Origin: Pseudocercospora fijiensis CIRAD86
Taxonomy: Eukaryota > Ascomycota > Dothideomycetes > Mycosphaerellales > Mycosphaerellaceae
DNA: 64,000 bases
Direction of reading: 5' to 3'
Assembly (NCBI RefSeq): GCF_000340215.1
Contig: NW_006921540.1
Location: forward strand, 1,916,377-1,980,376
Each line of letters opens with the position of its first letter. Position 1 is the first letter of the stretch. The notes under the pieces are model-generated. The model searched no databases and was not told where the DNA came from. It worked only from the letters and a program-made list of their open reading frames with translations. The translations under genes and the position numbers were made by a program. Shown piece by piece: positions 22,690-35,700 of this stretch.

Positions 22690-25600
22690 CATCCCTAAGC
22701 TAAAGAATAAGGAGAATTATCCATTATAGTCTTATACCGCTAAGGGTGCCCTTAAAGGTATATAGGTATAGCGCTATATCTAGGGGACCCGCCTAAAGCC
22801 TAATATTAAGTTGTCTTCTAAAACTTAGTTAGAGTTTGAAGACCGACAAGATAAATAGAAAGCAAAAGATTAATTAGCGCGTACGTAGATCTTTGCTAAC
22901 TGTATCGCCGAGGTTTAGCAGTCGTTGCTTAGTCTCGCTATATCGCAGGAAGTGTAGACTTACCTATATAAGAAATACACTAGTAAAGGTAGGTCTACTA
23001 AATTCATGCTCTACTAGGAATATATCACCCTTCGGTATAATAGCAAGGACATTAAGAAGTTCTATAATAAGTACAAGAAGAAGCTTAGTGCCTTAAAGGA
23101 TACTAAATTAGCTATTAGCTAATACTAGGCTGTCTATATATTTATTATATAGATCTCTCTATTCTACGAGGCCTTCGTATAGATGCGCCGAGAGCAGATG
23201 CGCGCCTCCGAATACACTATTAACGATAACATACTTAACAATATTATTAGCGCGTTGCTTGATAAGAATGTAGCTCAATTGAACTAGGCCTAATACAATA
23301 GCTTCTTTAGTCTTTAGCGCCAACTACAATAGCAAGGTAGTAATAGCAACAATAATAGCGGTCGAGGTAACTCGAACCGTAGCGGTCGTAGTAGCCGCGG
23401 AAATAGCAACAATAGTCGTAGCCGCGGTAGAAGCAACTAGAATGGTTATTAGTCTAACCGTAAGAAGTACGCCTATTGTTAGGGATTACACCCTTCTAAC
23501 CGCTACTATACTAAGTACCCTTACCTAAAGGAGGAAGACCGTCTTCGTCGCGAGAAGTAGAAGGCTAAGAAGCAGCAACAGTAGCAGCGTAGACTAACTG
23601 CGTAGCAACAATAGCCGCCATCTAGTTAGAATGGTGCCTAGGGCCTGTATACGGCTAATGCTACCCCGGGGGTGTTATTAGACCTAAGCTACAATTACGC
23701 CTTTACTATAAACACTATAGTTACTGTTAGCGACTAGGTTTCTACGGCTCTTACTACTAGCACTCGTACTACTAATTAGGTTGTCGACTTAGGTACTAGC
23801 ATATATATAGTTAACGACCCTTTATTGCTTATTAAATATGAAGGCTGTTACATTCCTGTCCGGTTTAGTAGCAACACGAAGCACGCTACGATAGTTGGTA
23901 TAGCTTAGACTGAGGTTGTTAATAAGCGTAGTGTAAGTAGCATAAAGCTGTCTAATACACTATATGTTCTAGGTCTAGCAGCTAACCTTCTATCTACTAA
24001 GAAGCTTGCCGACAAGGGCTGTTTCTATCGGAATAACAAGCGAGTACTGTTTACTGTTGTTAACGGCTCTAAGGTTACTGTTGCTCAGACATATCGGAAG
24101 AATAGTCTCCCCTATCTACATATACTAACCTCCGGACCGGATAGCTAAGTTATTGCGCTTCTATCGAAGAAGGGGGTACTAACAGGTACGATAGAAGAGT
24201 GGCATCTACGATATAGCCATATCCATCACCGTAAGCTGTTACGAATAGAAGCTAAGGGTCAGATTGTTATTACTAGCACTAGCAACAAGAACGACTTCCG
24301 CAACTGCATTGCCTATCGCATAGCTATGTCGCACAAGGAATACAATCGGCTGCTACGCGTACGACCATCTACGATCTATTATATTGTCTATATAGATGTA
24401 GTTACTATTACTAACCCTAGTCTATTGTAGGAGCGCTATTTCATACTGTTTATATACGCTAAGTTAGGCTATCGACACGAATATACTAGCACGCTCAAGT
24501 TAGGGGCTACAGTGGCTATCAAGGACTATCGTATATATATCCGTACACAGACTAGTTACTTAATCCCAATCTACTGCCTCGATAGAGGGGGTAAATACGG
24601 CGGAAATCAGCTGTTAAGCTAGGCTCGTAATTAGGGCATTGTACTGTAGGTTATAGCTCCTCATTCTTCTACTTAGAATAGCCTTACTAAGGTTAGCAAT
24701 TATATCGTATACACGACTGCGAGAAAGATAATGCTATACGCTAACCTTCCGAAGTCTCTATAGCTATATACTGTTGCCTCCGCTATACAGGTCCTCAATA
24801 TTACGCTAACCGCTAACGGAGGAAGCCTATACACTATTATAGCTAAGGAGCTCAATTAGTTACGAACACAGCTACGCCTACAGCACCTTCGAGCTTATAG
24901 CTATACTGCAGTTGCCTACGATTATAGTGTAGCTCGTAGAAAGAAGATAGACAGCAGAGGCCTAGTTAGCAAGCTAGTTAGCTATACTAAGGGCTCTATA
25001 GACTCTAGAAAGTACATAATTTACCTGCCTAATTAATACAAAGTTATCGCTTCTAAGGACGTCTAGTTTGTTAAGTTAGGGGGTGACCTCCTGCTTCTAG
25101 ATAGCATGAAGCTATATACTAACACTAACGACTTGTCTGAAAACGAGTTTGTTACCCTTAAGTCTATTATGCCGGCTTTATTTAATTCTACAAGCAACGA
25201 GGCTCCGTCGCCTACCGAGGCTGCTAGTATAGTCTAGCGGCTTCCGGCTTAGCAAGAAGAACAGCCTATAGAAGAACTAGCTTAGGAGGTAGTTGATGAA
25301 GTCGCTAATCTATTGCCGCTCGAGGATAACCTACCGGCTGTTCAACCTCTATCAAGTAATAAGGATAGTTTCTAATCCGCTAAGAAACAGCCTGTATATA
25401 ATCTATAGGCTAAGAAGGGTAAGCCTAGTTAGTTGCCTAAGTTTGAGCGGCTAACCGAGACTAGTAGTCGTTCTATACGCAAGATACGAAGCAACAAGAG
25501 CGCTCGTGAACTATTGCGTAGCTATCTGGCTAATGCTAGTATTAAGCGGTTAACTCGACGTATAATAGCTAATATGCCGATAGCCTATATTAAGGGTTTT

Positions 25601-27285
25601 ATAGCCTCCTACTATATTGCTAAGCAGTCCGACAAGCCTAAAGAAACCATCCCTATTCCGAAGAGTTATAAGGAAGCAACTTAGTCGCTATATTAGCTAC
25701 AGTAGAAGGAAGCTTGCGAGGCTAAATACAAGTCACTAATTAACAACCATATATAGGTTTATATAACTCGACTAGAGGTGCCTAAAGGTCGCAAGGTTGT
25801 CCGTAGCCGATAGGTGTTCACTATTAAGCGTAACGCTAATAGCAAGGTAAGCCGGTTTAAGGCTCGATAGGTTGTCCGTAGCTTTATATAGGTTGAAGGA
25901 CAGGACTATAATGAAACCTATGCGGCTGTCGCTAAGCTATCTACGCTACGAGCACTGTTTAGCCTGATTGCTTATTACGACCTAGAGGCTAAGCAATACG
26001 ATATCCTTATAGCCTTCCTTAATACCCTAATTAGCGATAAGTACAAGATCTACGTTAAACAGCTACACGGCTTTGAAGAGCGTAGTAGCAAGGGCATAGT
26101 TTGTCTGTTGCTAAAGGCACTATATAGTCTAAAGCAGTTACTAATACTATAGTACGAAGAGCTTCGAAAGTACCTAAAGAGCCTAGACTTTATGCTAATA
26201 ATAGCTGATGTGTATGTATTCAAACACGTTGTTAGCGGCTCTATTATTGTTATCTATGTCGACGACATAATTATTATCGCCTACACTCTATTAGTACTAG
26301 AGGCAGTAGCTTAGTTACTAAAGGACCGTTTTAGTATGCGAGAGCTAGGCGACCTGTACTACTATCTTAGTATGCGGATTATTCGTGACCGCGATTAGCG
26401 TACCATTCACGTCGTTCAAGATGCCTATTTGAATAGGCTTAGTAAGAAGTATAGCATGTAGGGCAGAGTAGCTCCTACTACACTAATAGCACCTCGATAC
26501 GTTAAGACATCGATTTAGCGTGCACCTAAGGGCTACACTGCTAGCGCTACCTTCAAGACTTAGTATTAGGAAGGTGTTAGTAAAGCGCTATAGCCAGCTA
26601 TAATTATACGACCTAATGCTTGCTATACTGTAGGCCTATTGTTACGATTTATCTCTAACCCGACCGAGGAACACTATACCGCGCTCCTTTAGCTAATTAA
26701 GTACCTAGTTGGTACTCTAAGCCGTAGCATACGCTTCTAAGGCAATCAGAACGAGGCTAACGACCTTAAGTTTGCTAGATACTGTAATGCCTTATAGGCT
26801 AATAATCCGGTTACTCGCCGCTCTATAGGTAGCTTCTACTTTACTATTACAGGCGGACCTCTATTGTATAAGTCCGGCCGTTAGACGCTTATTACACTGT
26901 CGTTAACTGAGGCTGAGTATGTCTAACTTACTACAGGCGCTAAGGAGGCAGTTGCCTTAGCTCGTTTATTAAAGGAAGTTAGCTACAAGGGCTACATTCT
27001 TCTAGTTACGCTATACGAGGACAATTAGTCCGCTATCGCTATCACCAAGTCTACTATTAATAGCCGCACGAAGCATATAGATGCTCGTGTCCACTATATT
27101 CGAGAGAAGATTGCTAATAGTACTATTATCGTCTAATAGGTCAGCATATATAATCAGATAGCCGATGGCTTCACTAAGCCGCTTAATAAGACTAAGTACG
27201 GCCGCTTTGTTGAACAACTAAACCTAGTAGATTGCAAGGCCGCCATTAAGAACGCTACGAAGCTAGCTGCTAAATACTAAGGAGG
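22690..27285 (+). pseudogene. Copia gag-pol, inactivated by RIP
   Basis: Plus-strand polyprotein with scattered stops. A Gag-like N-terminus is followed by an Asn/Arg/Ser-rich stretch and a degenerate zinc-knuckle region (about 23470-23525). The GAG-pre-integrase motif is EEWHLRYSHIHHRKLL (about 24190-24240). Integrase follows (about 24370-24800), then reverse transcriptase with an intact YVDD box (26255-26266, in IVIYVDDIIII). RNase H has SLTEAEY (about 26900-26920), YEDN (about 27014) and TKHIDARVHYIRE. Domain order Gag-IN-RT-RNase H defines Copia. Stops are at expected Gln/Trp positions. Confidence 0.85.
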
Positions 27286-27431
27286 GCCTTTGTTTGCTTT
27301 GTCTAACCTAAGAGTAGTCTAGTTTGTTTACCTGTTTCTGCTTACCTAATACCCCTTGTTTGCTTTGCTAACAGAATAGCTATTGTGTTGTTTGTTTCAT
27401 TCTATAGCGATATACACGTGCTAAGGGGGTA

Positions 27432-27557
27432 ACTTGGAGTGTATGCCTAGGTATTAGGGTCTATTACGTGCCTAATACCTAAGGCTACAACTGCTACACT
27501 CTATCTTCGGACTTCTACATAGATTAGTCCTTCTTCCAATCATTAGTTATATCAAGT
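27432..27557 (+). repeat. Copia 3' LTR
   Basis: 126 bp beginning acttggagtg. It retains more TG/CA than the 5' LTR at some sites and fewer at others. Confidence 0.85.
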
Positions 27558-27562
27558 CTTAT
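27558..27562. repeat. Target site duplication of Copia (right)
   Basis: cttat, identical to 22207-22211. Confidence 0.88.
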
Positions 27563-27773
27563 TTCAAGCTTTTAGCGGTATAGCTACAAATAAGACTAAT
27601 CTAACTATATTGCGCCCGAAGAACGGGACCTATACGTACTATTCTATCGAAACAACCGTACCAATTATCAAGCAAGGCCTTCTATACGGCCTATTATACT
27701 AAGTTAATCGTACTAGACTAATATCCACTAATTCCGCTACATCCGTATCTTAGGGGCTAACAATACATTATTA

Positions 27774-30700
27774 GTGTTACCCCCTATTATAATAGCCGGC
27801 TTATTACGAAACAACAACCGTGCCGCCGCTAGCAGCGCTAGCAATAACAACGCTAGTAGCACGGTTCCCGCTGAAGTGCCTACTAAGGTGCCTCCTACTA
27901 AAGAGCCTGCCGGAGAGCCTACCGAAGAAGAACCTATAATTCTAGGTAATAATCTAGAATTGCCTATTAACGACATTCTTAACAATATTGTTAATCGACG
28001 ATATAGCTAGCTAGCCTTTAGCCCTTAACTAGTAGCGAGACTTTAAGAAGCTACTTAGAATAGGCTTACTGCCTTACGACAAGAACAATAGCTAAAGGAT
28101 AACCTCCTCGAGATTCGACGCTTATAGGAAGCCCTAACAACTACTACTAAACTAGGACTAGTAGCAGTGCCCTCTATATAGAAGAAGGATGCTAAACTTA
28201 AGGACTGCACCGTATTTAACGGCTCTAGTCGAAAGCAATACAACGACTATATCCGCGACTATAGGCTTAACTAACGAAACGCACTAAGGGCTCCACCAAA
28301 TGACTATTTACTAGTCGTCTATACTATATAGAACATCGATAGCGACCCGAAACGCACCTAGGATAACTATTTTGACTCCCTAGAAGACTAGACTACTATT
28401 TAGTAGCAGACCTGCAAAACTGTTATACTAGATACCCTTAGAAACCCTATACTAAGGCAACAATATACTTAGGACTAGTACCTTCGAGCTAAATAAAAGA
28501 CTAATCAATCGGCTCGCTTATTTAAAGCCTATTTGAAGACCCTCGAAGATAACCTTCCGGTTAAAACCGATTCTATATAGATCTCCGAAATATGCCCTAA
28601 ATTAAGGTAGGAGCTTGTCCTTGAATTAGACCGCCGCCGTGTGTTCGAACAGGCTAATCTTATACGAATTCAATTTATAATTGAAGTAGAAACTATAGAG
28701 CGTATAGTGTAGCTATAGCAACGGTTAGAATCTAAGATACGACTATCTACCTATCGTAGCCGAGGAGGTAACAATCAAGGTTCGCATTAGAACAACACTA
28801 GTGCTAACAATAGAGGTAGCAACAACAACGACCGTAGGAGAAGCCGTAGCCGACAGCTATATAGAGGAGGCCGTAATAGGGGCCGTAGAAGGGGCTCGTA
28901 TCCCTATAGTACTAATCGCTCGGCTAACAATAGCGGCAATAGCTATAGCAATCCCCTAACTAGACTAAAGTGCTTTAATTGTAACAGCACTAGCTATCTA
29001 CTAGGCTAATGCGACAAACCTAAAGACTAGGCCCGAATCGACCGTACTACCGCTAAGCACCGAAAGCACCTTTTAGTAGCTAACGCTACCCCTATAGGCT
29101 AACCTTCGAAAAAAGAATAAGCGCCGCACTAACTATTAGCCTTGTGCGGCGTAAGACTATCGATATTGTGCTAGCTATTATATATACCTGTCTCGTATCG
29201 GACACGCATAGGACTAACTATAAGACTAAGGTTACACTAGATCTAGGAAATTCAGTTAGTGCCCTTATTAGCTATCGCCTAGCTAAGCAATTAGACCTTC
29301 GACAACTGCCTAGGACTAACCTACTAACCCTTACTTGGTTTAATGACGCTCGGCACTTGACCTACGGAGCCTACTATATCTATATAGCCCTAAGAGACGA
29401 CCTCGGCAATAAGCGCCTGCTAAACTTTACTACCTACGTAGTAGACATAGACAGCCTTCTATCTAAGATTGTTATTAGCAACCCTATTCTTAAGTACTAT
29501 GCTATAGTTATAGACTTAGGCAGTTAATAATAGCGATTTAGAATCGCTAGGAAAGAGGACATTAAACACATTAATGTTAGCGAGTACCCTAATAATATTA
29601 GGGTCCTATTTATTAGCAACCTAACCCTAGCTAATCCGACGGCCGACCTGCTCGGTAGTAATAACGATAAACTAGTGCCCCCTAATAGTATAGATCCTAA
29701 ACAGCTTGAGCGCATACTAGAACCTATTCGAGAGACCTATATTAATGTGTTTAAACACCACTTAGCATCGATATTGCCTATATTTAAAGAGACGGATTAT
29801 AAGATTGATATTATAGAGGGCAAAGAGGTCCCTTTTAGACCCCTCTACAACCTTAGTAAACGAGAGCTTACTATATTGCGTAAGTACCTAGAGGAAAACC
29901 TAGCTAATAGCCGGATACGGTATAGTAACAGCCCTACTAGTACCCCTATCCTATTCGTACTAAAGAAAGATAGTAGCCTGCGCCTCTATATCGATTATCG
30001 TAGGCTTAATACTGTTACTATCAAAGATCGTTGTCTACTTCCTCTTATTAATAAGACCCTCGATCGCCTCTCTAGTACCTACTACTATACTATATTAGAC
30101 ATTAAGGACGCCTATTACCGCATCCGTATTCGTAAGGGCGATGAATAGAAGACAGCCTTTCGTACTCGCTATAGCTATTTTAAGTACTTAGTTATGCTAT
30201 TCGGGCTAGCTAATGCCCCTGCTACATTCTAGTCCTATATTAATCGGGCCCTATTAGGCCTATTAGACTACCTCTGTGTAGTTTACCTAGATAACATTCT
30301 AGTTTATATATACTCCCCCGATATTGCGGAGCACTAGGCTATAGTCTGTAAGGTACTCGATCGCCTACGAGCCTATAGCTTGTATTGCAAGCCTTCTAAA
30401 TGCACCTTTGCTACTAAGGAGGTAGCCTTCCTTAGTTTTATCGTATTAACTAAGGGTGTTAAGGCTAACCCTAATCGGATTAAAACCATTACTAAATAGC
30501 CTGTTCCTACGTTAATTAAGGAGCTGTAGTCGTTCCTCGGTTTTGCTAACTTCTATCGCCGATTTATTAAGGGCTATTCGAGGCATATAATGCTACTAAC
30601 TGAGCTTACTAAAACTAAGGCTAACCCGACTAGAGAGTTTAAATAGACTAATAGAGCACAAGCCGCTTTTAACGGTTTGAAGCGGCGCTTTACTAAAGTC

Positions 30701-33000
30701 CCCTTATTGCACTATTTCGTACTAAGCAAACAGATCCGCATTGAGACTAACGCTTTATAGTTTGCTATATTAGCTATTATATTACAACAGGCTAATAACA
30801 ATTACTAGCACCCGATTGCCTTCTTCTCGAGGAAGATAATTGACGCTAAGCGCCGCTACGAGACCTACGAGTAAGAGCTCCTAGCTATTGTCGAGGCCTT
30901 TAAGCACTAGAGACACTATCTCGATAGTGCCTAGCATACTATTTAGGTCTATACGGACTATAATAACCTCCGTAGAATTACGAAGGTTACTAGGGTTATA
31001 GGTCGATAGGCTAGATAGGCCGTCTACCTCGCTAGGTTTGATTTTAATATATTATATCGGCTAGGCGTAAGCAACCCTACTAATAGCCTATCGAGGCGAC
31101 CTAATTACGATAGCGAAACCTAACACATTAATTCTTTGTTTCTAATCCTATAGTACAAGATCGCTATAGCCCGTATTGTTAATAAGTAAGCGTAGGATAA
31201 GCGGCTTACCGGACTCCGCGACGGCTTAAAGCATATTAATACTCTTGCTATATTAATAGTGCGTATTAAGGTAAGAGCTAAGGACATAGACAGGAGAAGT
31301 TATAATAACTCCCTAGTCGATATCGCTATATATAGTAACAGCGATTAAAGCACTAATGCAGTTAATCCGGCTACTAGTGCTATTAGATACATACAATGCG
31401 TACCTCGTTTAACAGCGAGGGTACTGTTAAATAACCTTACAAATAGGGATAGTTAATCGTTTATAGATAAGCTATTACAGGCTTAGCAGAGGGACGCCTT
31501 TGCTGCTAAACGTATCGATAAGCTTATAAGTAGGCGAAAGACTCGACCTAGTAAGAGTAATAATTAGTCGATCGATAACAAAGGTTATTTAAAGTTCAAG
31601 GGCAGATACTATATCCCCGCTAAACATTCGATCCGATAAGAGCTTCTTAAGCGACACTATAATAGTAAGCTTGCTAGTTACTATAGTATAGAGAGGTCGT
31701 ACGAGCTACTATCGCGTATATACTACTAGCTAAATAGTAAGCGGGACATAAAGGAATACGTTAACACGTATGCCGTATGTTAACGTATTAAGGTACTAAA
31801 ACATTAGCCTTTTAGCGAGTTGTCCTTATTACTAATCCCTTACAAGCCATTTGTAGAGCTTATAATAGACTTTATTATAGGCCTTCTATCTACTAAACGT
31901 AGGGGCAGTAAGGACATCTTCGATGCTATCCTTGTTATAGTAGATCGGTTTACTAAAGGCGCTCGATACATCCCGGTACGGAAGGATTAGACTACTATTA
32001 ATATAGTAGAGGCTCTATAGAGCAACATCTTCTATACCTATTAGGGAACCCCTAAGGGGATAGTCTCTAACCGGGGCACGACATTTATATCCTATTATTA
32101 GAGCGAGATATGCCTATAGCTAAGACTAAAGCATCGGCTATTAACAGCCTTCTATCTATAGACTAACGGTTAAACAGAGAGGCAGAATGCTACCCTATAG
32201 CAGTACCTACGCAGTTACATTAACGAGAACCCTAACGACTAGGTCAACCTCCTATAGCCTACAGAATTCGTATACAATAACAGTATACACTTATCTACTA
32301 AGGTTTCGCTATATATAGCTATAATAGGTCAGAACGCTGCTATACTATAAGACCCCCTATCGCTCGAGGCCGAGCGTAAGGAAAGGGAAGCGCGTTAAGT
32401 ACCCGAAACACTAGCGGCTATTAAGAGGGTTTAAAAGATGCGAGAGATTCACGCCAAGTTAGCTAACAAACTAGCAAAGGCCTAGGCATATTAGAAGGCC
32501 TACTATAACAAACACTATACGCTAATAACTTTCAAGTAAGGCGATATAGTTATGCTAAGCACTAAGAACCTCCGTATCCGCAAACACCTATTACCTAACG
32601 GCAAAACAAGGCCTAAGCTCGCACTAAGATACATTAGTCTATTCCGTATTCGAGAAGTTAAGGGCTCCTCCGTACAGGCCTATTAGTTGTAGCTTCCTCC
32701 TTATTATACTATCTATAATACCTTCTATGTATCCCTCCTTAAGCTATATTACCTATGCGAGGGGGATGAAGCCCCTACTAAACACGAAGATATACTAGCG
32801 GATAGTAAAGAGCTATAGTCTGTAGAACGTATCCTAAAGCACCGGACTAGGCAAGGCAAGAAGGAGTACCTACTAAGATAGCAAGGCTATTTACTAGAAT
32901 AGGACTTATAGGAAGCTAAAGACTCCTTTAAGGATATAACCGAGTTGTTAGATAAGTATTAGACTAGCGTAAAGAATAAGAAGAAGGCTAAAAGCTTATA
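27774..33000 (+). pseudogene. Gypsy-2 gag-pol, inactivated by RIP
   Basis: Gag starts near 27774 (MLPPIIIAGLL). The zinc knuckle (about 28969-29015) reads CFNCNSTSYLLGQCDK with its His changed to Tyr, a different damaged position from Gypsy-1. A protease-like segment spans 29144-29527 (LDLGNSVSALIS). Reverse transcriptase (about 29800-30700) has VPFRPLYNLSKRELTIL and its catalytic box changed to YLDN (30284-30295). RNase H-like and integrase regions follow: a zinc-binding segment about 31655-31790, core ELIIDFIIGLLSTKRRG about 31855-31910. A C-terminal chromodomain is at about 32810-32970. The chromodomain places it among chromoviruses, whose integrases are thought to target heterochromatin. 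Not functional: many TAG/TAA codons. Confidence 0.88.
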
Positions 33001-34248
33001 ATGTTACTACTAAGGCCTAGGATTAATGCTACCCCCGGGGTACTATTAGCTAACTAATTAGAAGCAAGCAATTGTTAGCAACAAAGGACAATAAGACTAC
33101 ACTACTATAGTAAACGCGTACCGAGTGTTAATAAGCGCGCTACGACCCGTCAACTAATTGCCTACTCTTTTAAGGATTCTACCTCTTTACTAACGCGCCC
33201 TATAGGTCCCCCTCTTATTCCCTTATTCTGTCGAGGCCTCGAGGCCTAGGCAATCGGCGCGGCCGGCGTAGCCGGCGCGGCTATATTAGTAACAGTGTTA
33301 CGGGGTGTATTGCTATTTAAGAAAGGAAGGACACCGCTATATTAGTAACAGTGTTGCCGAGTTGTTGTTAGTTAAAGAAGGTAAAGTTAGCGCTAAGACG
33401 ACTAGCGCTACTATTGTTAACATTACTTACTATTATCGCTACGCCTATAGACACAACCTTACCTATACTACGAGCCTAAGGCACCTTTAATCAAAACTTT
33501 GATTAAAGCTTTAAGCCTATTAAAGGTTTAATCAAAACTTTAAGGCTAAGTTAAAACTTTAACTAAGTTAAAAGATTAAGCGACTAATAGACTAACTAAG
33601 GGCAAAACTATAGAGCTAAGCTAGCCGGGGTCGATCTTGCGGACAATAGGTTACTCCTCGATCTATCTAACCCTTTAAGCGAGGCGAACCTCTACTACTA
33701 TACTTATAATAGCCTTTATCTATAGAAACTAGACGAGCTGTGTTTTTTAAAAGATAAGATAAGATTAACAATTAAAGGCTACTAAACCTAACTAATTAGG
33801 GCTAGCGAAACTACGAACAATAATAGCCCTCGTAATAATAAGAACAATCCCTCGGAACGGATAACCCTCGGAAGCGGACATTTCTAGGTCTTTTAAGAGT
33901 AGACGTAGAGAACTCGGTACGACATTACTTAGAACGGGGGCAGTGCTGCAATACCCCGTATACCTACCTATTATAGTAGGGAAGGTACGCTCGTATTATA
34001 ATTAGTCGATAGTCCTTAATTCTTATAGCTTTATATCCCTTCACTTTATTATATATAAGGATAGCGCAGTTAGAGTTGTATATTATGTTGTTTAGAGGTA
34101 AGGTTTGATATAGTTATATAATTAGGTAGTTAAGTGTTTAATTTAGCGCGGCTAAGCAGCTTATTAGACTTACTAAGTTAGCGGCAATAGAGGTCGGGAT
34201 TAGAATATAGGTAGGCTACGAGGGCGCGGCCTTTAGAAGGGAAGCGTA
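33001..34248 (+). other. Gypsy-2 long 3' non-coding segment
   Basis: About 1.25 kb between pol and the 3' LTR with no coding signal. It contains a short direct duplication (ctatattagtaacagtgtt near 33282 and 33342) and a hairpin (taatcaaaactttgatta near 33489). It corresponds to the 3' segment of Gypsy-1. Confidence 0.6.
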
Positions 34249-34445
34249 TATTAGGGCTAAAGAGGCTACACGTAATTAGTATATAACTAGGCCGAGTAAA
34301 GCTAGGGTCTCGATGCCTTAGGTAGGGCTTAGCGCTTAGCGTTAGGCTAACTCTCCTACCTTCCTCCCTCTCCTCCTAGATCCTTATCGAATACTAAACT
34401 AATTTACTACTACCCTATCTACCTGCTAACATAACCCTTCTTATA
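34249..34445 (+). repeat. Gypsy-2 3' LTR
   Basis: 197 bp, starting TATTAG (RIP form of TGTTAG). Confidence 0.9.
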
Positions 34446-34450
34446 TAGAT
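34446..34450. repeat. Target site duplication of Gypsy-2 (right)
   Basis: tagat, identical to 21964-21968. Confidence 0.9.
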
Positions 34451-34560
34451 AGCAACTAACAACACCTTAGAAGTCGCTATACTAGTCTAATTGCGACAAC
34501 AATATAGCCTAATTAGGCAAACCGAGCTAATATACTAAAACCGAGCATTTCCGTAAGTTT
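34451..34560 (+). pseudogene. MULE-2 relic, 3' fragment
   Basis: Continues the MULE-2 reading from 21968 after removal of Gypsy-2 (IATNNTLEVAILVQLRQQ...). The reading becomes uninterpretable after about 34560. No right inverted repeat was found. Confidence 0.45.
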
Positions 34561-35700
34561 AGTAGGTCCTATTATACGCCTAATAATCGGGCCATTTCCT
34601 AGCGGGAATAGTGGATACAGTCCCGTAGGAACCTAAAAGAATAGGACGCTAAAAGTCTGCTACAATCAAGGCTATCTCTATAGTGTCCCCGTTCTCTATG
34701 CACTCGTAGCAAAGCTTCTAGAAACAGAAACCGAAGGAGACTTAGGTTAGAATTTCCGTGTAACAATAGGCACATACAGACATGCACGTCGCCGCATAAG
34801 CTATGTAGTGCATGCTCCCGAACCTGTTCTATGCCTACCGACCTTATTTATATTGTTCCTCCGGATGTTGTGTTCTAGTTGTCTAACCGGGGAGCAGACC
34901 GTTCCTACAGAGATATAGAACTGAAAATACATCTAAGTGTATAGGCTACCTCTATTTAGGCTCGTAGGTATAAAGAATTGAGTTGCGTAAAGGTAAATAG
35001 GGATTATATTGCGACCGAGTGCACGTAATAGATTGTCGGTAAGTTCGGAAGCTACCTAATTCTTCGCCTACGAGCCTAATATAAACCCGTACGAAACCAG
35101 CCTGCTAAACACTAATATAACACTATAACGTATATAAGACATTCTAAATAGCGGAGGTTGTAGCCCTACTAATTGCGCTTTATTCTACCTATTAAACAAG
35201 TCTATACGACGTTAGCGCGTTGAGTTTTCGCTATTCTGCTAAGCCGACTCGACTGTAGCTGTCCGGATTGCTAGGCGGCTAGCTGCAGCCCTCGGTAGTA
35301 AGATAAAGGCAAAGGGTTAAGAATATAGGTATTCTAAGAGTTAGAGGTGCGAGCGGCGGTTAATCTAAGGGTCCGCTCGTAATTTACTTAGCGTTTTATA
35401 TGCCGTTTATATATAAGTAATACAAAGGAGGGTACTATAGAACAAACGTAGTTACCGGAAGACCTATCTTAGAAGATCGTATCTATAGCTTCAATTTGAC
35501 ATTTTAACGTATACTTTGTATAGCTATTTTGAAAGATCGTATTATTGCGCAGAACAGCTTTTTTGGGTTTGTCTATCTAATGTGTAGTTATGCTTCTATA
35601 AATTCGAATTCTCGTTTGTATACCGGACGGTTATATAGGAGCCGTACGGTTTTCTTTTAGGCGCTTCGCTATAGGCTTAGCATAGACCGCTAACCAGATA
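34561..35700. other. Mildly RIP-mutated relic DNA without genes
   Basis: TA-enriched but less extreme than the flanking retrotransposons. No coding signal on either strand. A spaced imperfect inverted repeat is present (taggctcgtagg at 34957-34968 against its complement at 35067-35078). Possibly the right part of MULE-2 or leakage of RIP into flanking sequence. Confidence 0.45.

Larger units (their letters stand above)
22212..27557 (+). mobile_element. Ty1/Copia retrotransposon nested in Gypsy-2
   Basis: 5346 bp, with 126-bp LTRs of identical length (22212-22337 and 27432-27557) and a 5-bp target duplication (cttat). The LTR ends read ACTT...AAGT instead of TG...CA. The LTRs differ at eleven positions by my count, all transitions. 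The purine-rich aagggggtaac just before the 3' LTR is a candidate polypurine tract. One long degenerate gag-pol lies between. It is the youngest of the nested retrotransposons in this block, since it cuts Gypsy-2. Confidence 0.9.
21969..34445 (+). mobile_element. Ty3/Gypsy chromovirus Gypsy-2, plus strand, interrupted by Copia
   Basis: Full-length element with 197-bp LTRs (21969-22165 and 34249-34445) and a perfect 5-bp target duplication (tagat). Without the nested Copia (5346 bp plus one 5-bp duplication) it is about 7.1 kb. It is the same superfamily and clearly related to Gypsy-1, but its LTRs differ, including an 8-bp insertion (ggctaaag) after TGTTAG. The two elements therefore belong to related subfamilies. 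Its LTRs differ from each other at five positions by my count, all transitions. It lies in MULE-2, in inverted orientation to Gypsy-1 and only 919 bp from it. Confidence 0.92.
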
